Source: an uncultured Actinomycetes bacterium
GTDB taxonomy: Bacteria > Actinomycetota > Actinomycetes > Mycobacteriales > Mycobacteriaceae
NCBI GenBank assembly: GCA_903911165.1
Contig: CAIWCQ010000074.1
Span: 1-5,491, forward strand
Direction of reading: 5' to 3'
DNA: 5,491 nt
Shown here: piece by piece, positions 1 to 5,020 of the stretch
Position numbering within the stretch: position 1 is the first letter of the stretch
How the letters are laid out: every line of letters begins with the position of its first letter
Translations under genes and position numbers: made by a program
The notes under the pieces: model-generated
Databases searched by the model: none
Seen by the model: only the letters and a program-made list of their open reading frames with translations
What the model was told of the DNA's origin: nothing

Positions 1-396
1 GCACCGGCCGCACCGGCCAAGGGCTTGGGCATGGCGGCGGGCGCCAAGCGACCCGGCGCCAAGAAGGCGGAGAGTCCGTCGGCCGAGGCGTCAGCACCGG
101 CGACCCCCTCGTCGACTGAGGCGTCAGTGCCAGCACCCGCACCCGCACCCGCATCAGCACCGGCACCGACACCGGCGGTCAAGGGCCTGGGCATGGCGGC
201 GGGCGCCAAACGCCCCGGCGCCAAGAAGGCGGAGACTCCGTCGGAGTCCGCAGCCGAAACCAAGCCCGATGCCCCGGCCGCACCCGTGGCACAGGCGACA
301 GCGGAGCCGGAGTCCGGCAACGGAACGCCCGACGCGCCGCCGGTCAAGGGCCTGGGTATGGCCAAGGGTGCGCGACCGCCCGGCAAGCGGACTTAG
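1..396 (+). CDS. C-terminal repeat tail of a probable Rv0338c-type iron-sulfur oxidoreductase (5' partial)
   Basis: The reading frame is open from base 1 to the TAG at 394-396, so the gene begins outside the window; the ATG at 25 is internal. The 131 visible residues contain no enzyme domain. They consist of three copies of a basic motif (KGLGMAAGAKRPGAKK, then the same again, then KGLGMAKGARPPGKR) separated by Ala/Pro/Glu-rich linkers of about 35-40 residues, one of them an Ala-Pro run. The last copy is at the extreme C terminus. In mycobacteria the gene directly before aspC is Rv0338c, a large heterodisulfide-reductase-like iron-sulfur protein that I recall having an Ala/Pro-rich tail ending in such motifs. 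The identity here rests on that memory and on gene order, because no CxxC iron-sulfur motif is visible. Such a disordered basic tail could bind nucleic acid, membrane or a partner protein, but nothing here decides this. A histone-like or other Lys/Ala-rich protein is the alternative. Confidence 0.75.
   Translation, partial: APAAPAKGLGMAAGAKRPGAKKAESPSAEASAPATPSSTEASVPAPAPAPASAPAPTPAVKGLGMAAGAKRPGAKKAETPSESAAETKPDAPAAPVAQATAEPESGNGTPDAPPVKGLGMAKGARPPGKRT
19..82 (+). repeat. Coding repeat copy 1 (KGLGMAAGAKRPGAKKAE)
   Basis: This 64-base block matches 181-244 at 60 of 64 positions by eye. Three differences are synonymous and one changes Ser to Thr. A shorter, diverged third copy lies at 346-390. 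Start-to-start spacing is 162 and 165 bases, so all three copies stay in frame. Confidence 0.85.
133..168 (+). repeat. Hexamer microsatellite-like run (GCACCC/GCACCG)
   Basis: Six consecutive hexamers of the GCACCN type, one degraded to GCATCA, encode an Ala-Pro/Ala-Ser stretch in the linker between repeat copies 1 and 2. Such a run can change length by slippage without breaking the frame. Confidence 0.7.
181..244 (+). repeat. Coding repeat copy 2 (KGLGMAAGAKRPGAKKAE)
   Basis: Near-identical to 19-82 over 64 bases. The similarity stops at the block ends and the flanking Ala/Pro linkers do not align, so the basic block itself is the conserved or duplicated unit. Confidence 0.85.
346..390 (+). 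repeat. Coding repeat copy 3, diverged (KGLGMAKGARPPGKR)
   Basis: This third in-frame copy keeps KGLGMA, a following GA and the PG-K core. It is shorter and ends one residue before the stop codon. Its greater divergence suggests that copies 1 and 2 are the younger pair, or that the terminal copy is under its own constraint. Confidence 0.75.
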
Positions 397-413
397 CTTT
401 TCGGCAATCCACC

Positions 414-434
414 GACTGGGCTCTGTCCACAGTC
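414..434 (+). terminator. Candidate stem-loop terminator after the first gene
   Basis: GACTGGG pairs with CCACAGTC (one bulged A) around a six-base loop CTCTGT, starting 18 bases after the TAG at 394-396. No T-tract follows, so it would be a U-less hairpin of the type often proposed in mycobacteria. The fold was found by eye and no energy was calculated. Confidence 0.3.
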
Positions 435-490
435 TCGCTTCTATCCCCGGCCGGCTCTTCCTTCGCTTTCTCCATGTCGGTGGGTTCTTC

Positions 491-496
491 TATTAT
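491..496 (+). promoter_or_regulatory. -10 element TATTAT of the DUF222/HNH gene
   Basis: TATTAT fits the mycobacterial SigA -10 pattern TANNNT. Seven bases separate it from the A of the ATG at 504, the usual distance from -10 to transcription start, so it predicts a leaderless mRNA beginning at the start codon. A 17-base spacer would put the -35 at 468-473 (TTCTCC), a poor match to TTGACA. A weak -35 is common in this genus. Confidence 0.6.
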
Positions 497-511
497 CGAA
501 TGTATGTTCGA
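496..511 (+). promoter_or_regulatory. LexA (SOS) box overlapping the start codon
   Basis: The sequence TCGAATGTATGTTCGA matches the mycobacterial LexA consensus TCGAAC-N4-GTTCGA at 11 of 12 fixed positions (T instead of C at position 6). The outer arms TCGAA and TTCGA are a perfect inverted repeat. The box shares one base with the -10 element and covers the predicted transcription start and the ATG at 504, so bound LexA would block RNA polymerase. DNA-damage induction of 13E12-family genes through LexA boxes is known in M. tuberculosis. Function at this site is inferred. Confidence 0.75.
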
Positions 512-1943
512 GTCTTTGGATGAGGCGTCGTTGTTGGCGGAGATGACGGCGGGCCGGCGGGCGGAGCGTTCGGCGGTGGCGCGGCGGTTGATGGCGGCGG
601 GCCGGTTGTGTCTGGTGCGGATGGCTGATGTGGAGGTTGAGGACCGTACGCAGTGGTGTATCGACAATTGGGAGGCCGTGGCTGCGGAGGTGGGCGCGGA
701 GTTGGGGATCAGTCGGGCGCGGGCGTCCTCGGAGATGAATTACGGGCTGGAGTTGGTGGTGCGGTTGCCGAAGTTGGGTGCGGCGATGGCGGCCGGTGAG
801 GTTGATTTCCGGGTGATCTCGGTGGTGGTGTTTCGGACCGGGTTGATTGTCGATGCGACGGTGTTGGCGTTGATTGATGCCCGGTTGGCGGCGGCGGCGC
901 GGTCGTGGAATGGGTTGTCGCGGCGCAAGATCGTGGAGTTGGTGGATTGGCGGGTTCGGGAGCTTGATCCTGCCGCGGAGCGGGCGGCGCGGGGTGTTGA
1001 TGAGGACCGTCATGTGGAGATCAACCCGTCTGAGGGTGGGTTGGCGCAGTTTTGGGGTGCGGTGCGGGCTGCGGATGCGGCGGTGTTGGATCGGCGGCTG
1101 GATGCGTTGGCGGGGTCGGTGTGCGCTGAGGATTCGCGCACGAAGCGTCAGCGCCGCGCGGATGCGCTGGCGGTGTTGGCGGCGGGTGTGGATTCGCTGG
1201 TGTGTGACTGTGGGTCCGAGCAGTGCCCGGCCGCCGGTGCTGCGGCCCCGGCGCAGGTGGTGATTCATGTGGTGGCGGAGGCGGCCACGGTCTCGGGGGA
1301 GTCCGCGACGCCGGGGCAGTCCGCGAGGCCGGGGCAGTCCGCGAGGCCGGGGTATCTGCCCGGGTTCGGGGCGATGGCAGCCGAGACGGTCCGTGATCTC
1401 GCGACCCGGGCCCACTTGCGCCCACTGAAGCCCGCCCAGGAGTTCACCGCCGAACCGCAGTACCGGCCATCGACGGCGTTGGCGGAGTTCATCCGCGCCC
1501 GGGATCTATGGTGTCGTTTCCCGGGATGTGAGGTGCCGGCGGAGTTCTGCGATCTCGACCACTCGATTCCGTGGGCGTCAGGCGGCCCGACCCATCCGTC
1601 GAACCTGAACTGTAAATGCCGTGCGCATCATTTGTTGAAAACATTTTGGTGCGGGGACAACGGGTGGGCCGAGCAGCAACACCCGGACGGCACCCTCGTG
1701 TTCACCTCCCCGTCGGGGCGCACCTATACGACCACACCGGGCGGGGCACTGTTCTTCCCGCAACTGGCCACCCCCACCGAAACCCTCACCGCCGCGGTGC
1801 GCCCCATCGACGACTTACCCCCGGGCCGCACCCTGATGATGCCCACCCGAAAACGCACCCGCGCCGCCGAACGCGCCGCCCGCATCGCCTGGGAACGCGG
1901 CCTCAACGAAGCACGCTGGGCCGCCGACCCCCCACCCTTCTAG
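504..1943 (+). CDS. 13E12 repeat family protein: DUF222 domain plus C-terminal HNH endonuclease domain
   Basis: 479 residues from the ATG at 504. Residues about 5-260 form the mostly helical DUF222 region of actinobacterial 13E12 proteins, with typical stretches around WCIDNWEAVAAEVGAELGIS and SRRKIVELVDWRV. A Cys cluster (C234, C236, C241; CDCGSEQCP) follows, then a Gly/Pro/Ser linker of three six-residue repeats (267-284). The C-terminal HNH zinc-finger nuclease domain has C337-x4-C342, C349, D352-H353 (likely catalytic His), N367/N369, C370-x-C372 and H375-H376. The protein ends in the family-typical DPPPF. Substrate is unknown; a DNA nuclease role in mobile-element or SOS biology is inferred. 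An in-frame ATG at 474 would add ten residues but has no ribosome binding site and lies upstream of the predicted transcription start. The 504 start is favoured by the -10 element, the LexA box and the MFE... beginning typical of the family. Codon use changes strongly between the two halves. All expected HNH residues are present and the frame is unbroken. Confidence 0.93.
   Translation: MFESLDEASLLAEMTAGRRAERSAVARRLMAAGRLCLVRMADVEVEDRTQWCIDNWEAVAAEVGAELGISRARASSEMNYGLELVVRLPKLGAAMAAGEVDFRVISVVVFRTGLIVDATVLALIDARLAAAARSWNGLSRRKIVELVDWRVRELDPAAERAARGVDEDRHVEINPSEGGLAQFWGAVRAADAAVLDRRLDALAGSVCAEDSRTKRQRRADALAVLAAGVDSLVCDCGSEQCPAAGAAAPAQVVIHVVAEAATVSGESATPGQSARPGQSARPGYLPGFGAMAAETVRDLATRAHLRPLKPAQEFTAEPQYRPSTALAEFIRARDLWCRFPGCEVPAEFCDLDHSIPWASGGPTHPSNLNCKCRAHHLLKTFWCGDNGWAEQQHPDGTLVFTSPSGRTYTTTPGGALFFPQLATPTETLTAAVRPIDDLPPGRTLMMPTRKRTRAAERAARIAWERGLNEARWAADPPPF
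1301..1354 (+). repeat. Three tandem 18-bp repeats in the interdomain linker
   Basis: Three direct copies lie end to end: GTCCGCGACGCCGGGGCA, GTCCGCGAGGCCGGGGCA, GTCCGCGAGGCCGGGGTA, each one base different from the next. They encode SATPGQ-SARPGQ-SARPGY between the DUF222 and HNH regions. Copy number can vary without frameshift, so this is a likely length-variable spacer. Confidence 0.9.
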
Positions 1944-1947
1944 GAAG

Positions 1948-2367
1948 TTAGCCGACTTTCTGAAGTTGGATTTGCACCTGGGTGACCTGGCCGCCTGAGC
2001 ACTCGCCATTAGAGTCGGCGGTCACCGTTCCGGCGAGGGTGTTCGCATCTATCGAGTACCGGATAATCACGTCGGCGTAGTTGCCGTCGCCGCAGACGAC
2101 CCCGTCCGGCTTGGTCACGCTGTAGTTCCAACGACCGTTGGTCAGGGTGGCGACCGATGTCCAACCGCGATTGCTGACCAGGCTGGCCGTACAGCCCTCG
2201 GTCGCGCAGTTCGAGACGACGGTGATGTAGAACTGGTCGGAACCACCGACAACGGAGTATTGGCCATTGAGCGCCGTATCGGCATGGGCCGGGCTAGCGG
2301 CACCCAGCGCAGCCAATGCTGCCAGGGAACATGCAGCCAACAGCCCGCGAGTGATGGTGATTGTCAT
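1948..2367 (-). CDS. Small secreted cysteine-containing protein of unknown function
   Basis: 139 residues. The start at 2367 is chosen over the longer frame (to 2505) because an AAGGAGGT Shine-Dalgarno sequence sits just upstream and a textbook Sec signal peptide begins there: MTITITR, then a hydrophobic Ala/Leu core, then SPAHA with predicted cleavage before D30. The mature protein is about 110 residues. It has four cysteines (C54, C59, C92, C123), enough for two disulfides, and aromatic/Gly-rich segments (NGQYSV, NRGWTS, NGRWNYSV) suggesting a small beta fold. There is no lipobox, as the only signal-peptide Cys (C13) is in the hydrophobic core, so export to the envelope or medium is likely. 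It resembles small mycobacterial secreted proteins that start with a similar D-TALNGQY-like mature end, but I cannot name a family. It is convergent with the HNH gene (4 bases apart) and divergent from aspC. Confidence 0.85.
   Translation of the reverse strand: MTITITRGLLAACSLAALAALGAASPAHADTALNGQYSVVGGSDQFYITVVSNCATEGCTASLVSNRGWTSVATLTNGRWNYSVTKPDGVVCGDGNYADVIIRYSIDANTLAGTVTADSNGECSGGQVTQVQIQLQKVG
1952..1969 (+). terminator. Candidate terminator hairpin of the DUF222/HNH gene
   Basis: CCGACTT pairs with AAGTTGG (seven pairs, one of them G-T) around a TCTG loop, eight bases after the TAG at 1941-1943, and is followed by ATTTG rather than a clear T-tract. It lies inside the 3' coding end of the opposing secreted-protein gene. 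Found by eye, so a weak call. Confidence 0.3.
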
Positions 2368-2497
2368 TGCACCTCCTTGTTGATGCTGGAAGTTACAGCG
2401 TTTCAACAGCGAAAACCCGCTGCACACCGGCAGATATGAAACCGAGTCCGAGATGTGACTGGGGAAACACACGGTCCGTCGTGGGAGAATCAATGAC
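2368..2497. promoter_or_regulatory. Divergent promoter region between the secreted-protein gene and aspC
   Basis: These 130 bases must hold both promoters. On the minus strand TAACTT (2395-2390) fits TANNNT and would give a short leader of about 16 bases that just includes the ribosome binding site. On the plus strand GAGAAT (2485-2490) sits seven bases before the aspC GTG and could be a weak -10 for a leaderless start, while the overlapping GGGAGA (2483-2488) could instead be a ribosome binding site nine bases from the GTG. Small inverted repeats are present: CAGCG/CGCTG at 2407-2422, and ACGG-T-CCGT at 2471-2479. No LexA box was found here. Confidence 0.4.
2371..2378 (-). promoter_or_regulatory. 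Ribosome binding site AAGGAGGT of the secreted-protein gene
   Basis: On the minus strand AAGGAGGT lies three bases before the ATG at 2367, a near-perfect anti-16S match. It decides the start codon and rules out the upstream in-frame ATG at 2505. Confidence 0.8.
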
Positions 2498-3763
2498 GTG
2501 TCCACCCATCAGATGCCGTGGCATCCCACCAGCCAGCACCCGCGGCCGCGAACATTTGCGCAGTCGACCAAGCTGCAGGACGTTCTCTACGAGATCCGCG
2601 GACCGGTGCACGACCACGCCGCCAGGCTTGAGGCTGAGGGCCACCGCATCATGAAGCTCAACATCGGAAACCCCGCTCCGTTCGGATTCGAAGCCCCGGA
2701 CGTCATCATGCGCGACATGATTCAGGCCCTGCCGAACGCACAGGGCTACTCCGACTCCAAGGGCATTCTGTCGGCACGCCGCGCCGTGGTGACGCGCTAC
2801 GAACTCGTCGCTGACTTCCCGCGCTTCGACGTCGACTCGGTCTTCCTCGGCAACGGCGTCTCCGAGTTGATCACGATGACCCTGCAGTCCCTGCTCGACA
2901 ACGGTGATCAGGTACTCATCCCGGCTCCCGACTACCCACTGTGGACGGCCTCGACCGCGCTGGCCGGCGGCACCCCGGTGCACTACCTGTGTGACGAGAC
3001 CGACGGCTGGCAGCCCGACCTGGCCGACATGGAGTCGAAGATCACGCCGCAGACCAAGGCGCTGGTAGTGATCAACCCCAACAATCCGACCGGGGCGGTC
3101 TACAGCCGCGAGACACTGAGCCGGATCGCCGCCCTGGCGCGCAAGCATCAGTTGCTGCTGCTTGCCGACGAGATCTACGACAAGATTCTCTACGACGATG
3201 CGACCCACGTTCCACTGGCATCGGTCGCGCCGGACCTGCTGTGCCTGACGTTCAACGGACTGTCCAAGGCCTACCGGGTGGCGGGCTATCGCTCCGGTTG
3301 GCTGGTGATCACTGGTCCGACCGAGCACGCCACCAGCTTCATCGAAGGCATCAGTCTGCTGGCCAACATGCGCTTGTGTCCGAATGTGCCTGCGCAACAT
3401 GCCATTCAGGTGGCTCTCGGCGGGCACCAAAGCATCGATGACCTCGTCCTGCCGGGCGGTCGGCTACTCGAGCAGCGCGATCTCGCCTGGGAGAAGCTGA
3501 ATGCGATTCCGGGGGTCTCCTGCGTCAAGCCCCGAGGCGCGCTGTATGTCTTCCCTCGGCTTGATCCCGAGGTCCACGACATCGTCGATGACGAGAAACT
3601 CGTCCTCGACCTACTGCTCGAGGAAAAGATTCTGGTCACACAGGGCACCGGTTTCAACTGGCCCACACCGGACCACCTTCGTATCGTGACCCTGCCCTGG
3701 GCGCGCGACCTGGCCAACGCCATCGAACGGCTGGGCAACTTCCTGGCGAGCTACCGGCAGTAG
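2498..3763 (+). CDS. aspC: PLP-dependent aminotransferase, AspC/AlaA-like (Rv0337c orthologue)
   Basis: 421 residues from a GTG start. A fold-type I (class I/II) aminotransferase that moves an amino group between an amino acid and a 2-oxo acid in the cytoplasm. Visible features: the N-terminal NIGNPAPFGF substrate loop; N196 in NPNNPTG; D224 and Y227 (ADEIYD) contacting the PLP ring; catalytic Schiff-base lysine K257 in NGLSKAYR; phosphate-binding R265; and R395 (HLRIVTLP) for the substrate carboxylate. All are intact. The sequence matches M. tuberculosis Rv0337c closely from about residue 18 onward, as I recall it; the first 17 residues are variable. Although named aspC there, this subgroup resembles E. 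coli AlaA, and Rv3722c is regarded as the main aspartate aminotransferase of M. tuberculosis, so alanine/glutamate-pyruvate transamination is the better guess. It is followed after 3 bases by the YibE/F gene, which suggests an operon. Start choice is moderately secure. Confidence 0.96.
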   Translation: MSTHQMPWHPTSQHPRPRTFAQSTKLQDVLYEIRGPVHDHAARLEAEGHRIMKLNIGNPAPFGFEAPDVIMRDMIQALPNAQGYSDSKGILSARRAVVTRYELVADFPRFDVDSVFLGNGVSELITMTLQSLLDNGDQVLIPAPDYPLWTASTALAGGTPVHYLCDETDGWQPDLADMESKITPQTKALVVINPNNPTGAVYSRETLSRIAALARKHQLLLLADEIYDKILYDDATHVPLASVAPDLLCLTFNGLSKAYRVAGYRSGWLVITGPTEHATSFIEGISLLANMRLCPNVPAQHAIQVALGGHQSIDDLVLPGGRLLEQRDLAWEKLNAIPGVSCVKPRGALYVFPRLDPEVHDIVDDEKLVLDLLLEEKILVTQGTGFNWPTPDHLRIVTLPWARDLANAIERLGNFLASYRQ

Positions 3764-3766
3764 CCG

Positions 3767-5020
3767 GTGACGCACTCGCATCATTCCCACACTGGCCCAA
3801 CCCCGCTGGGTCCGGTGGCCGCCCGGATCGTGGTGGCCGCACTGGGGCTGATTGGACTTGCCGTGATCGTCGGCGCGGTACTGCTGTGGCCCTCCGGGAA
3901 CAAACCCGACATTCCACTGCCGTTTCAAAATGGCGCAGGCGGTTCGGTCACCACGGAAGGCGGTCGGGTGATCTCGACTGCCACGGCCGACTGCGGCAGC
4001 GCATCGGCCGGGCAGGTGATCACCGGAAATCCAGTCCCGGGAATCGCCGGTGGCAGCACCTGTGTGCAGGCACTGGTCGCCGTCGCCACCGGACCCAATA
4101 CCGGGGCCAAAACCCTGCTGGAATTCGCCCCGGGGCCGGGCCAACCGAATCTAAGTGCCGGCGACAAGATTCGCATCTTCCGCCAGATCGACCAGCAGGG
4201 CGGCACCAGTTACGGGTTCTACGACTACGAGCGCACCTGGCCGCTGGCGATGTTGGCGGTGCTCTTCGCCATCGTGATCGTCGCGGTGGCCCGGTGGCGG
4301 GGACTGCGTGCGCTGGTGGGTATCGGGATCGCCTTCGTGGTGCTGGTCGTCTTCATGCTGCCGGCCCTTCGCGACGGGGCGCCGGCACTGCCGGTCGCCC
4401 TGGTGGCATCCTCGGCGATCCTCTACGCGGTGATCTACCTGGCCCACGGAGTCAGTCTGCGCACCAGCGCGGCGCTCCTGGGCACTCTGACGGCGATGCT
4501 GCTCGCCGCCGTTCTGTCCTGGGCTGCAATCGAACTCACCCAGCTGACCGGTCTATCCCAGGATCAGAACAACGAGGTGGCCGCCTACCTCGGGAACGTG
4601 TCCATCACCGGACTTCTGTTGGCGGGCTTCATCATCGGCGCACTTGGTGTGCTCAATGACGTCACCATCACCCAGGCATCCACGGTGTTCGAACTCGCCC
4701 AGATCGGGCACGGAACTCGCCGACAGATCTTCCAACGCGCGATGCGGGTGGGCAGCGATCACATCGCGAGTACGGTCTACACCCTCGTCCTCGCCTACGC
4801 CGGCAGCGCTCTACCGCTACTGCTGCTCTTCAGCGTCGCCAACCGATCCCTGACCGACGTGCTCACCAGTGAGAGCGTGGCCATCGAAATCGCACGTTCG
4901 GCGGTGGGCGGTATCGCACTGGCGCTGTCGGTGCCGTTGACGACGGCGATCGCCGCGGTGCTCGCAACACCTAACGACGCTCGAGCAGCTCCAGCAGATA
5001 CCGGCCATAGCCCGACTTGA
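3767..5020 (+). CDS. YibE/F family integral membrane protein
   Basis: 417 residues from a GTG three bases after the aspC stop, so probably translationally coupled. It begins with a short His-rich stretch (THSHHSH). One N-terminal membrane segment (about 20-42) is followed by a soluble domain (about 45-155, with two cysteines, C76 and C99), probably outside the membrane. Seven further hydrophobic segments lie at about 158-176, 180-201, 207-227, 233-255, 278-297, 333-355 and 379-401. The conserved family region is [15 protein letters not shown] (291-305), with a loop rich in polar residues before it. Length and layout (N-terminal soluble part, C-terminal multi-pass core) fit the YibE/F family (Pfam YibE_F), whose function is not established; transport is often supposed. 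The His-rich N terminus could bind metal, but this is speculation. The last 50 bases overlap rmlA on the other strand. The final residues (about 402-417) are low in hydrophobicity and probably dispensable. Confidence 0.92.
   Translation: MTHSHHSHTGPTPLGPVAARIVVAALGLIGLAVIVGAVLLWPSGNKPDIPLPFQNGAGGSVTTEGGRVISTATADCGSASAGQVITGNPVPGIAGGSTCVQALVAVATGPNTGAKTLLEFAPGPGQPNLSAGDKIRIFRQIDQQGGTSYGFYDYERTWPLAMLAVLFAIVIVAVARWRGLRALVGIGIAFVVLVVFMLPALRDGAPALPVALVASSAILYAVIYLAHGVSLRTSAALLGTLTAMLLAAVLSWAAIELTQLTGLSQDQNNEVAAYLGNVSITGLLLAGFIIGALGVLNDVTITQASTVFELAQIGHGTRRQIFQRAMRVGSDHIASTVYTLVLAYAGSALPLLLLFSVANRSLTDVLTSESVAIEIARSAVGGIALALSVPLTTAIAAVLATPNDARAAPADTGHSPT

Noticed and set aside
447..454. CCGGCCGG palindrome upstream of the HNH gene
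   Set aside because: It is only eight bases long in GC-rich DNA, has no loop, and is expected by chance.
1301..1354. Short CRISPR-like direct repeats
   Set aside because: The units are contiguous with no spacers and are in-frame coding repeats.
441..1415. 324-codon open frame on the minus strand across the HNH gene
   Set aside because: Its product is rich in Arg, His and Pro with no domain pattern. It arises because the plus-strand gene is G/T-rich with few stop complements, and the plus frame has clear DUF222/HNH motifs.
1021..1425. Pro/Thr/His-rich 134-codon minus-strand frame
   Set aside because: Low-complexity antisense of the DUF222 region and its tandem repeat, with no start signal.
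2368..2505. 46-residue N-terminal extension of the secreted protein
   Set aside because: The internal ATG at 2367 has a strong Shine-Dalgarno and starts a standard signal peptide, which an extension would bury.
2393..3430. 345-codon open frame on the minus strand opposite aspC
   Set aside because: It is a shadow of the aminotransferase, whose PLP-binding residues are all intact, and it would run through the divergent intergenic region.
3611..4144. 177-codon minus-strand frame over the aspC/YibE/F junction
   Set aside because: It overlaps two well-supported plus-strand genes and shows no recognisable protein features.
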